Notes under the pieces: model-generated
Told to the model about the DNA's origin: nothing
Seen by the model: only the letters and a program-made list of their open reading frames with translations
Databases searched by the model: none
DNA from: Agromyces mediolanus
GTDB lineage: Bacteria; Actinomycetota; Actinomycetes; Actinomycetales; Microbacteriaceae
DNA: 64,000 bases
Assembly: GCF_023715325.1 (NCBI RefSeq)
Contig: NZ_JAMBNX010000009.1
Coordinates: 1 to 64,000 of the forward strand
Direction: 5' to 3'
Translations under genes and position numbers: made by a program
In this document: positions 33,875 to 41,337 of the stretch, piece by piece
How positions within the stretch are numbered: position 1 is the stretch's first letter
Layout of the letters: the number at the start of each line of letters is the position of its first letter

Positions 33875-35410
33875 TCAGCCGGCGAGCCGCGCCGACGCGG
33901 CCCGGAGCCGGCGGAGCGCCGGCCAGTGCGGGCGCATGGCGTCGCGGACGGCGAGGAAGTCGCCGTACGCCTCCGCGTACACGGCGGAGCGTTCGGCATC
34001 CGGCGCGAACACGCTCGTATCGGGCGCGAGGGCCTCGACGGCCGAGGCCAGATCCTCCGCGTGCCCGGAGGCGACGAGGGCGAGGCTCGCGACCCCGCGG
34101 GCGCCGACCTCCGGCGCGTCCTGCCGGACGATCTCGCGACCGGTCACGTCGGCGAGGATCGCGCAGAGCAGATCCGACTCGGAGCCGCCGCCGCACACGA
34201 GCAGCGCGCCCGCCACGCCGAGCACGTCGAGGCTCTCGCGCAGCGAGAACGCGATGCCCTCGTAGCCGGAGCGCAGCAGCTCCGCCGGGGTCGTCGTCAC
34301 GCTCATGCCGTGCCAGGAGGCGGAGGCGGCCGAGTCGAGGAACGGGGCGCGCTCGCCGCTCGGCGACCCGTACGGCAGATAGAGGACGCCGCGGGAGCCG
34401 GCCGGCACCGCGGCGGCCTGCCGCTCGACCTCGGCCCAGTGGTCGAGCGTGAGCCCGAGGGTGGCGCGCACCCAGTCGAGGTTCGGCGTGCCGGTCATGG
34501 GTGCCATCGACTCGAGGACCTGCGTGCCGCGCCCCGTCGAGAGCACGATGCCGGCGTCGCTGCGCACGTGCGCGCGGCTCGGCTGGTTGACCCCGACGAA
34601 GCCGGTGGTCCCGAGGATCGCGTAGCCCTGGCCGTCGCCGATGGCACCGAGCCCGACGCCGGCGGCTGCGGTGTCGACGAGGCCGACGGCGACGGGCGTG
34701 CCCTCCGGCAGGCCGAGCTGGGCGGCCGCGGCGGCGGTCACCCGACCGGCGAGCGACTGCGGATCGCGCACCTCCGGCAGCCCGGCCCGGATGTGCTCGT
34801 GCCCGAGCGCCTCCACGAGCTCGGCCGAGTAGCGGCCGGTGGCGGTGTCGAGGTAGGTGCGGGAGGCCTCGCTCGGATCGGTCGCGATCTCGCCGGTGAG
34901 CCGGTAGCGCAGCCAGTCCTTGCAGTTCAGCTGGTGGGCGAAGCGCTCGCGGGTCTCGGGCTCGGCCTCGAAGAGCTCCTCCGCGAGCAGCGGCAGCGCG
35001 CCGGCGAACAGCGGGGAACCGGTGGCGCGACGGACCGCCTCGGCGCGGCCGTCGGCACGCCAGATCTCGAGCCGCTCCGTCGCGCGGCCGTCGAGCCAGA
35101 GCGCGGCGGGCCGCACAGGTCGCCCCTCGACGTCGACGAACCAGGCGCCGTCGCCCTGGCCGGTGAGGCCGATCGCGAGGATCTCAGGGTCGTCGTCGGC
35201 GCGCACCTCCTCGAGCACCGCGGTGATCGTGGCGGCCGCGGCATCCCAGATCCGGTCCAGCTCGGCCTCCGCGCCGCCGCGGGAGTCCCGCTCGATGTGC
35301 ACGCTCGATCTGGAGACGCCGGCGATCGTGCCGTCGAGGCGGAAGGCGACGGTCTTCACCGAGGTGGTGCCGGCGTCGATTCCGAGAACAATCGGGGTGC
35401 GTCTCTGCAT
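33875..35410 (-). CDS. FGGY family carbohydrate kinase (xylulokinase-like)
   Basis: A 511-residue sugar kinase. The N-terminal phosphate motif GIDAGTTSVKTVAF (residue 10 on), LTGQGDGAWFVD with the substrate region, GLVDTAAAGVGLGAIGDG, and the C-terminal adenosine motif LLVCGGGSESDLLCAILAD are all present, along with VTGREIV and ARGVASLA. FGGY kinases phosphorylate xylulose, ribulose, fuculose, erythritol or AI-2; the substrate here is not fixed. Its promoter has TTGTTCACA like that of the permease, so it is probably under the same SorC regulator. Confidence 0.88.
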   Translation of the reverse strand: MQRRTPIVLGIDAGTTSVKTVAFRLDGTIAGVSRSSVHIERDSRGGAEAELDRIWDAAAATITAVLEEVRADDDPEILAIGLTGQGDGAWFVDVEGRPVRPAALWLDGRATERLEIWRADGRAEAVRRATGSPLFAGALPLLAEELFEAEPETRERFAHQLNCKDWLRYRLTGEIATDPSEASRTYLDTATGRYSAELVEALGHEHIRAGLPEVRDPQSLAGRVTAAAAAQLGLPEGTPVAVGLVDTAAAGVGLGAIGDGQGYAILGTTGFVGVNQPSRAHVRSDAGIVLSTGRGTQVLESMAPMTGTPNLDWVRATLGLTLDHWAEVERQAAAVPAGSRGVLYLPYGSPSGERAPFLDSAASASWHGMSVTTTPAELLRSGYEGIAFSLRESLDVLGVAGALLVCGGGSESDLLCAILADVTGREIVRQDAPEVGARGVASLALVASGHAEDLASAVEALAPDTSVFAPDAERSAVYAEAYGDFLAVRDAMRPHWPALRRLRAASARLAG

Positions 35411-35446
35411 GGGCCCATCCGAACATTAGTACGCGTGTTTGATCGA

Positions 35447-35455
35447 TTGTTCACA
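35447..35455. promoter_or_regulatory. Candidate SorC operator half-site TTGTTCACA (kinase promoter)
   Basis: Lies 37 bases before the kinase ATG inside TTTGATCGATTGTTCACAG, identical over nine bases to the site at 31676. On the kinase strand it reads TGTGAACAA in both places, the same orientation relative to each gene. Confidence 0.5.
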
Positions 35456-35526
35456 GCGTACCCCGTCCGGCCCGATCGGTCCAATACCGCCCGGTCCCAC
35501 CCCACCCGAGAATCGCGAGCCGCACC

Positions 35527-35580
35527 CAGAGCCGGAGCCTCACACAGAGCCGGAGCCCCACACAGAGCCGGAGCCTCACA
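35527..35580. repeat. Three tandem 18-base repeats running into a palindrome
   Basis: Units CAGAGCCGGAGCCTCACA at 35527, 35545 and 35563; the middle one has C for T at its 14th base. The last seven bases of unit 3 (35574-35580) are already part of the outer left arm of the long palindrome. The 308-base stretch 35411-35718 holds no gene: only this repeat, the SorC-type site, the palindrome and a small hairpin. Confidence 0.85.
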
Positions 35581-35627
35581 CCAGGGTTGCCCGACTTTCA
35601 TGAAAGTCGGGCAACCCTGGTGTGAGG
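35574..35627. repeat. Dispersed covarying palindrome, copy 4 (54 bp)
   Basis: The longest copy: perfect over 27 base pairs, centred at 35600/35601, core CGACTTTCATGAAAGTCG, outer arm CCTCACACCAGGG. It lies 92 bases past the stop of the PAP2 gene and upstream of the kinase. Confidence 0.9.
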
Positions 35628-35642
35628 ACGCCGCTCAGAAGC

Positions 35643-35659
35643 GCGGGGGTCACCCCCGC
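35643..35659. terminator. Small GC hairpin after the PAP2 gene
   Basis: GCGGGGG and CCCCCGC pair around TCA, about 60 bases beyond the phosphatase stop. No T tract. Confidence 0.35.
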
Positions 35660-35718
35660 TTCGCCGACCTCACGGGGTTCGACCCCGACCGCGCCAGTTC
35701 GGCCTGGTTGCGCCACCT

Positions 35719-36339
35719 CTAGCGGCGCGACGATGCCGAAGTGGCGCTGACGCGCGCCCGCAGCAGCCACCAGGCCACCGTCACGACGAGCACGCCGAGC
35801 AGCGCCCCGGCGGCGACGTCGTGCGGGTAGTGCACCCCCTCGAGCACGCGGGCCGCCGCGGCGACGACCGCGAAGACGAGCGCGAGCCACACGGTGATCC
35901 GACGGTCGGCGACGAGGGCGATGACGGTCGCGAGAGCGAAGGCGACGGTCGCGTGGTTCGAGGGGAACGACCAGTCCCCCGGCGGCGGGCAGTCCGCCGC
36001 GAGCCCGCTCGTCCAGCACGGCCGCCCCTGCGCGACGAGCACCTTGAGGCCCTCGCTCGCGGCGTAGGCGAGCGGCACCGCGGCACTCGCGACGGCGAAC
36101 CGCAGCAGCTGACGCCGATCCCGCCGACGCAGCAGGCGGACGGCGGCGAGCAGCCAGAGCGCGCCCAGCAGTGCGAGCGCGACGAGCGTCAGGGCGCCGA
36201 TGCCCGGCAGCGCCGCCGCTCCGGCGGCCGCCTCGTGCAGCAGCACCGACAGGCTGCCGGGGACGGGCAGGAGCAGGATCGTCGCGGCGAGCGCGAGCAG
36301 CAGGGCGGCGGGCAGGAAGAGCGGATGGCGCAGCGACAT
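35719..36339 (-). CDS. PAP2 family membrane phosphatase
   Basis: A 206-residue integral membrane enzyme with about five or six helices. The three phosphatase motifs are present: KVLVAQGRP (K-x6-RP), PSNHATVAF (PSGH-type, with Asn for Gly) and RVLEGVHYPHDVAAG (SR-x5-H-x3-D). Between motif 1 and 2 is a Cys pair (RPCWTSGLAADCPPPGDW). The family dephosphorylates undecaprenyl-PP or phosphatidic acid outside the membrane. The ATG at 36339 was preferred because upstream in-frame sequence is Arg-rich and lacks a ribosome site. Confidence 0.85.
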   Translation of the reverse strand: MSLRHPLFLPAALLLALAATILLLPVPGSLSVLLHEAAAGAAALPGIGALTLVALALLGALWLLAAVRLLRRRDRRQLLRFAVASAAVPLAYAASEGLKVLVAQGRPCWTSGLAADCPPPGDWSFPSNHATVAFALATVIALVADRRITVWLALVFAVVAAAARVLEGVHYPHDVAAGALLGVLVVTVAWWLLRARVSATSASSRR

Positions 36340-36539
36340 GGACCTCGACCGTACGCGGCCGATCCGGCGGCGACATCCGTCCAGAGTCGGCCCGGGCATC
36401 ATCCGCTGGAACGACAACCGACGCGGCGTCCCCGAGCCCGCGCCCGCCGGGGCGCCCGAACCTGTGGGACCGGTGATCGGAATCGGCCCTCAGCGGAAAG
36501 TGGTCCGGGCCCGGCCGGTCGGTTTGTTAGCGTGAACGG

Positions 36540-37328
36540 ATGGACGAACTCCTCGAACCCGTGCTCGCCCACCTCGATCGCGCCGACCCTGGTGAGTTCG
36601 CCGGCGTCTACCTGTACGGCTCGTCCGTGTCGGGCGGCCTCAGGCCCGACAGCGACATCGATCTCCTGGTGCTGACGAGGCGCTCGCTGACGGCCGTCGA
36701 ACGCGAGGAGCTGACCCGCGTGCTGCTCGACTCCTCGGCCTGGTCGGGGCACGCCGAGACGCTCCCCGAGGCGGCGGAGGGCCGCTCACTCGAACTCACC
36801 TGCGTCGTGATCGGGGCGGATGGCCGCTGGCCCGAGCCGGCGGTGCACGACTATCAGTTCGGCGAGTGGCTGCGCGCCGACATCCTGGCCGGGGCGCTGC
36901 CGGAGCCGACCGACGACCCCGACGTGCCGATCCTGCTCGCCACCGCGCAGACCGCGCACCGCGTGCTCCGCGGCGCACCGCTCGCCGAGGTCGTCGAGCC
37001 TGTGCCGATGACCGCGCTCACCGAGGCCATGCTCGGGATCATCCCCGACATCCTCGAGGAGATCGTCGGCGACGAGCGCAACACGCTGCTCGCCTTCGCC
37101 CGCATCGTCACGACCCTGCGCACGGGGGGCGAGATCGTGCCGAAGGATGTCGCGGCCACCGCCGTGGCGGCGACGCTCCCGCCTGCCGAGCGGGCGCTCA
37201 TGGACCGCGCGAGGGACGGCTACCTCGGTGTCGCGCCCGACGACTGGACGGGGCTCGGCGAGGAGGTCACCGCGCTCTCGCACGCGCTCGCGCGGCAGGC
37301 GGCGGAGCTGGCCGCTCGCGCGGACTGA
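36540..37328 (+). CDS. AadA-like aminoglycoside nucleotidyltransferase
   Basis: A 262-residue protein. The nucleotidyltransferase motif LYGSSVSGGLRPDSDIDLLV (residues 24-43) carries the two metal-binding Asp, and the C-terminal helical DUF4111 domain follows (YQFGEWLRADILAG; DERNTLLAFARIVTTLRTGG; VPKDVAA). Length and layout equal those of AadA, which adenylylates streptomycin and spectinomycin. Chromosomal relatives with unproven activity are common in actinobacteria, so resistance is an inference. It stands alone; no integron or transposon signs are seen, and codon use equals its neighbours. Confidence 0.82.
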   Translation: MDELLEPVLAHLDRADPGEFAGVYLYGSSVSGGLRPDSDIDLLVLTRRSLTAVEREELTRVLLDSSAWSGHAETLPEAAEGRSLELTCVVIGADGRWPEPAVHDYQFGEWLRADILAGALPEPTDDPDVPILLATAQTAHRVLRGAPLAEVVEPVPMTALTEAMLGIIPDILEEIVGDERNTLLAFARIVTTLRTGGEIVPKDVAATAVAATLPPAERALMDRARDGYLGVAPDDWTGLGEEVTALSHALARQAAELAARAD

Positions 37329-37402
37329 GCGCCGGCGCCGGATCGCCGCGCACGGGCGGGCCGCCCGTGCGCCCACCCTCCCCCTCGACGCTCCTTCGTA
37401 AT

Positions 37403-37420
37403 TGACTGAAAATTCAGTCA
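37403..37420. promoter_or_regulatory. TetR operator TGACTGAAAATTCAGTCA before NCS1 permease gene
   Basis: Two perfect 8-base arms inverted around AA, 43 bases before the permease ATG. The stretch is much more AT-rich than its flanks. The TetR gene just downstream of the permease is the likely binder; TGACTGA-type sites are common for this family. Confidence 0.65.
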
Positions 37421-37462
37421 GTGCTACCGTCGCACCCGGACAACGACGTTTCGAGGAGCAGC

Positions 37463-38944
37463 ATGAGCAGCGCGACATCAGAGGCGGCGGCATCGACCGC
37501 CTCCCCCGCCCCAGCTGACGGGTTCGGCCGAGTGGAGCGCGCGGGTGTCGACTTCGTGCCGCTGTCGGAGCGGCACTCGACCCCCGGCAACCTCTTCCGG
37601 GTGTTCGTCGGCGGCAACCTCGCGCTGTCCGTCGTGATCTTCGGCTGGCTGCCGATCACCTTCGGCCTGAGCTTCTGGGAGGCCATCGCCTCGAGCGCGA
37701 CCGGACTCGTCATCGGGCTCGTGCTGATGATCCCGATGACACTCCTCGGCGCGCGCACCGGCACGAACAACCCCGTCTCGAGCGGCGCCCACTTCGGCAT
37801 GCGCGGCCGACTGCTCGGCTCGACCCTCACGCTGATCTTCGCGATCGCCTACGCGGCCATCGCGGTCTGGACCTCCGGCGAGGCCCTGGTCGCCGGCGCG
37901 CACCGCCTCTTCGGCACCCCCGAGAGCGACACCGCGTTCCTCATCGGATACTCCGTCATCGCGATCGAGGTCGTGCTGATCGCCCTCTACGGCCACGGCA
38001 CCATCGTCGCGCTGCAGAAGTTCATCATCCCGATCGCGGCCGTGCTACTGATCCTCGGCGTGATCGCCTTCGCCCCGTCGTTCGATGCGGGCCGCTCGAC
38101 GGGTGAGTACCTACTCGGCGACTTCTGGCCGACGTGGCTGTTCGCCGTCACGATCTCGATCGGCGGCCCGCTCTCGTACGCACCGTCGATCGGCGACTAC
38201 ACGCGGCGCATCTCCCCGAAGCGCTTCAGCGACCGCCAGGTCGCCCTCGCCACCTGCGCCGGCGTGTTCCTCGGGCTCTTCGCGACCGCGGCCTTCGGCG
38301 CTTTCACCGCCAGCACCTTCACGGAGCTGTCCCCCTCCTACGTCGCCGATCTCGTCGCCGCCGCCCCCTCCTGGTACCTCGTCCCGCTCCTGCTCCTCGC
38401 GATCCTGGGCGGGTTCGGCCAGGGCGTCATCAACGTCTACGCCAGCGGGCTCGACCTCGAGTCGATCGTCCCGCGGCTGAACCGCACGCAGACGACGCTC
38501 ATCACCTCCGGGATCGCCGTCGTCGTCATGTACCTCGGCGTCATCGCCACCGATGCGATCTCCTCCATCACGGCGATGACGGTCGTGCTCAACGCGTTCG
38601 CCGGCCCCTGGGTGATCGTCAACGGCATCGGCTTCCTGGTCGCTCGCCGCGGCCGGTACGACCCCGTGGCGCTCCAACGCTTCGGGCTCGGCATGAGCGG
38701 AGGCCGCTACTGGTTCTGGCACGGCTGGAATCCACGCGCGATCGTGCCGTTCCTCGCGGGCTCGCTGATCGGACTGCTCACTGTGCAGAACGAGCTGTAC
38801 GACGCCCCGCTCGCGAACCTCGCCGGCGGCCTCGACCTCAGCCTCCCGCTCTCGATCGCGGTGGCGGGCGGCCTGTATTTGCTCGCCCTGCGACTCTGGC
38901 CTGAGACTGGGGTCGATGACGGTGTGCCCGGAGCGGGCGAGTGA
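37463..38944 (+). CDS. NCS1-type cytosine/purine permease
   Basis: A 493-residue carrier with about 12 helices, from the ATG with GAGGAG 6 bases upstream. Family marks are VERAGVDFVPLSERHSTPGN before helix 1, FVGGNLALSVVIFGWLPITF, SSGAHFGMRGRLLGS, and PSIGDYTRRISPKR after helix 6. NCS1 carriers import cytosine, purines, hydantoins, thiamine precursors and the like with H+ or Na+. The TetR gene follows by 28 bases, forming a self-regulated unit with the palindrome at 37403. Confidence 0.88.
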   Translation: MSSATSEAAASTASPAPADGFGRVERAGVDFVPLSERHSTPGNLFRVFVGGNLALSVVIFGWLPITFGLSFWEAIASSATGLVIGLVLMIPMTLLGARTGTNNPVSSGAHFGMRGRLLGSTLTLIFAIAYAAIAVWTSGEALVAGAHRLFGTPESDTAFLIGYSVIAIEVVLIALYGHGTIVALQKFIIPIAAVLLILGVIAFAPSFDAGRSTGEYLLGDFWPTWLFAVTISIGGPLSYAPSIGDYTRRISPKRFSDRQVALATCAGVFLGLFATAAFGAFTASTFTELSPSYVADLVAAAPSWYLVPLLLLAILGGFGQGVINVYASGLDLESIVPRLNRTQTTLITSGIAVVVMYLGVIATDAISSITAMTVVLNAFAGPWVIVNGIGFLVARRGRYDPVALQRFGLGMSGGRYWFWHGWNPRAIVPFLAGSLIGLLTVQNELYDAPLANLAGGLDLSLPLSIAVAGGLYLLALRLWPETGVDDGVPGAGE

Positions 38945-38972
38945 GCCGCGAGTTCGGCAGACGGGGGCGGAC

Positions 38973-39593
38973 ATGACGGAGCTGGACGCACGCGAACGGA
39001 TCCTGCAGGCGTGCCGCCGTGAGATCGCCACGCACGGGGTGCGGGGGCTCCGGGTGCAGCGAGTCGCGAAGGACGCGGGCGTCTCCCTCGGGCTGGTCTA
39101 CTACCACTTCGAGGACCGCGCCGGCCTGCTCAGCGCGACCATCGACGCGGTGAACGAGGCGGTGCAGACGCGGCAGCCCGAGTTCACTCCGTCGCAGGCG
39201 GGACGCGACGCCGTCGCCGAGCTCCTCGCCGCCGAGTTCGGCGACGAGGCGGGCACGCGCGAGGATTCCGTGGTCTGGAACGAGATCCGCGCGATCGCCG
39301 TCTTCGAGCGGGAGCTGCAGGAGGCGCTCGGCACCACCACCCGCGCCTGGGAGGCGCGGCTCGCGGCACCGCTCGCCCGTTCGGGCGTCCCCGACTCGGC
39401 GATCCCGGCGACGGCAACGCTCCTCACCGCCCTCGTCGAGGGCTTGTCGAGCCGTTGGCTGAGCGGGCAGCTCGACACGTCGACGGCCCAGCAGCTGGTC
39501 CGTTCCGGTTCATCCGCGATCCTCGATGCAGCCGTCGACGCGGCCGGACGGACGAGCGCGCGCGAGCGCGAGGGCTCAGCGAGCCGGAACTAG
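38973..39593 (+). CDS. TetR family transcriptional regulator
   Basis: A 206-residue regulator. The HTH reads ILQACRREIATHGVRGLRVQ, then RVAKDAGVSLGLVYYHFEDR (residues 10-49). The C-terminal domain is Ala-rich helical with a WNEIRAIAVFERELQEAL helix seen in BetI-like members. It is downstream of, and probably cotranscribed with, the NCS1 permease, and should act at the TGACTGAA/TTCAGTCA palindrome before that gene. Confidence 0.88.
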   Translation: MTELDARERILQACRREIATHGVRGLRVQRVAKDAGVSLGLVYYHFEDRAGLLSATIDAVNEAVQTRQPEFTPSQAGRDAVAELLAAEFGDEAGTREDSVVWNEIRAIAVFERELQEALGTTTRAWEARLAAPLARSGVPDSAIPATATLLTALVEGLSSRWLSGQLDTSTAQQLVRSGSSAILDAAVDAAGRTSAREREGSASRN

Positions 39594-39640
39594 GCTGATC
39601 CTGCACTTCGAGTGCGGACACCGGGTGAAACGGAGTGCGT

Positions 39641-40579
39641 GTGCGGGAGGTCTCTCGTGGCGGCATCGCGCTCTCCGTCGCGCTCGGGCTCGTCGCCGGC
39701 TACGTCGACGCGGTGGGCTTCATCGAGACCGGCGGACTGTTCGTCTCCTTCATGAGCGGCAACTCGACGCAGGCCGGCGTCGAGCTCTGGGAGGTCGGCT
39801 CCGCCGAGGCGCTGCTGCCGCTCGGACTCGTCGCCGCCTTCGTCGTCGGCGTCGCCCTGGGCGGTGCGCTGGGCGCGCATGGCACGAGACGCGCCTGGAT
39901 CATCGCCGCGGCCGCGGCCGCCGTCGCGGGGACCGCCGCGCTCGGCCTCGCCGCCCCGGGCACGGGATGGCGGTTCGGGCTGCTCGCCGCCGCGATGGGG
40001 GCGCTCAACACGCTGTACCTCGCCGAGGGCCGCGCTCGCGTCGCGATCACGTACGCGACCGGCACGCTCGTGAGCCTCGGCCTCGCGCTCGCGGCGCTCG
40101 TCACCGGGCGGTCCCGGACCGCGTGGCGACGCCCCCTGCTGCTCTGGGGCTCGCTCGCGGGCGGCGCCGTCATCGGCGCCGCCGTGCATCGCGGACTCGT
40201 CGGGTTCTCGCTTCTGCCGGCAGCCGCCGGGCTCACGGCGATCGCGATCATGATCGCGGTCGCGCAGGCGCGGCGGGCCGACTCCGCCTTGCCGTTCACC
40301 TCCAGATCCCCCACCACCGGCTCGGCCTCGCAGTCAGCGGACCCCGTTGCTGCCGACTCACGCCCAGCGGCTGATGTCTACCCCGTTGCGGTCGAACGGG
40401 ATCGTCGTACCGTGGCCGAGGTGAAAGCCACGATCATTGCCACGAACCCGAGCAGCGACGAGCAGCGCACCTTCGAGGCGGAAGCGCCGGATCAGGCGAC
40501 CGCCGAGGCCGCCGCGCGAGCGAAGGCGCCGAAGGGCTGGGCGACGGCAAGCGCCCAGCAGAAGCCGCCGCGCGGCTAG
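39641..40579 (+). CDS. DUF1275 (YoaK) membrane protein with extra C-terminal domain
   Basis: A 312-residue protein, GTG start with GGAG 5 bases upstream. Residues 1-215 are the DUF1275 domain with six or seven helices: VALGLVAGYVDAVGFIETGG, FVSFMSGNSTQAGVEL, ALNTLYLAEGRARVAITYAT, then TGTLVSLGLAL. Family members are usually 210-250 residues. Here a further 90 residues follow: a Ser/Pro/Ala linker and then KATIIATNPSSDEQRTFEAE with APDQATAEAAARAKAPKGW, which looks like an independent small alpha/beta domain. A GTG near 40411 or 40422 could start it as a separate gene, but it is in frame. Confidence 0.8.
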   Translation: MREVSRGGIALSVALGLVAGYVDAVGFIETGGLFVSFMSGNSTQAGVELWEVGSAEALLPLGLVAAFVVGVALGGALGAHGTRRAWIIAAAAAAVAGTAALGLAAPGTGWRFGLLAAAMGALNTLYLAEGRARVAITYATGTLVSLGLALAALVTGRSRTAWRRPLLLWGSLAGGAVIGAAVHRGLVGFSLLPAAAGLTAIAIMIAVAQARRADSALPFTSRSPTTGSASQSADPVAADSRPAADVYPVAVERDRRTVAEVKATIIATNPSSDEQRTFEAEAPDQATAEAAARAKAPKGWATASAQQKPPRG

Positions 40580-40628
40580 CCGGAGGTTCACTCCCCTCAG
40601 CGCGCCGCCTCGACGTCGGCGCGGGGGC

Positions 40629-40820
40629 CTAGTTCTCCTCGGGCGGGCGAGGCACGGGCTGGGCACGACGCGGTGCGACGCGCGCCCTGGTTTCCTCGTT
40701 GTAGCCGCCGCGGTGCCAGTGCTCGGCGTTCGCGTTCTTCCACCGCTCACCGCGGAGGACTGCGGCGGATGCCGACGGCGGCGCGAGGCCCGTGGTCTCG
40801 TCGTACGGAGTGTTCGTCAT
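40629..40820 (-). CDS. Small hypothetical protein
   Basis: A 63-residue polar protein beginning MTNTPYDETTG. It contains LRGERWKNANAEHWHRGGYN and ends in a Pro/Arg-rich tail. No family recognised and the ribosome site is weak (CCGGAG directly before the ATG); an upstream ATG at 40844 adds eight residues. It is reported because the composition is unlike a shadow frame and no gene covers the opposite strand. Confidence 0.4.
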   Translation of the reverse strand: MTNTPYDETTGLAPPSASAAVLRGERWKNANAEHWHRGGYNEETRARVAPRRAQPVPRPPEEN

Positions 40821-40950
40821 CTCCGGAGTATGGTCGCTCAACATGTGCGCGCTCACAGCTCGGTGCCCGTGCGGTTCCGGAGCACCGCCGGTCGCTCGGG
40901 GCCTGTCAAGGGTGTCGAAGGAGCGGTGCGGTCGGGCGTAGCGTGCTCGC

Positions 40951-41259
40951 ATGGGAACTCTGATCTACGCGTCCGGCCAGGTCGACATTCCCGACCGCCC
41001 CCTCGACGCCCTCCAGGATCTCCTCATCGATCGCCTCGACCGCGGCGAGCGCTTCACGCTCACCCTGCAGAGTCAGTCCATCGGCGAACGATCGTTCCCG
41101 TGCGCACCGGAGCTGGAGCTCGCGTTCCGATTTCGCGACAACCACGCCCCGAACCTGGGACGCGCGCGACTCTCGCCGACCGACGGCACGGTCGACGACA
41201 GCCTGTACTTCGTGCCCGGACCCCGGCTTGCCCAGGCGCCGAGGATCGTCGAACCCTAG
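40951..41259 (+). CDS. DUF7882-like small protein (diverged copy)
   Basis: A 102-residue protein that starts MGTLIYASGQVDIPDRPLDA and continues LIDRLDRGERFTLTLQ. The order of elements matches the DUF7882-type protein encoded at 41338-41718 (MGTLYYGDAQTPIGIEDR; LVTKLRRNESFTLSW; a strand AFRFRDN versus RFVFNEP). It is shorter and lacks the second Trp/Arg-rich part. The two genes are convergent, separated by 78 bases. Function unknown; members are sometimes labelled ATP-dependent DNA ligase in databases without support. Confidence 0.65.
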   Translation: MGTLIYASGQVDIPDRPLDALQDLLIDRLDRGERFTLTLQSQSIGERSFPCAPELELAFRFRDNHAPNLGRARLSPTDGTVDDSLYFVPGPRLAQAPRIVEP

Positions 41260-41337
41260 CCGGAGGCGCAGGCCGGTTTCCCGGACGGCCTCGAGCGCGT
41301 CGGGGCGCCTGGCGAGTTCAGCCCGGGCTCGCGGAGC

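Noticed and set aside
24026-35627. CRISPR-like spaced repeats from the four palindromes
   Set aside because: Copies are 1.6 to 6 kb apart with genes between them, so this is not an array.
33236-35722. Long open frame (about 828 codons) on the + strand opposite the FGGY kinase
   Set aside because: No family features; the kinase on the other strand has all its motifs.
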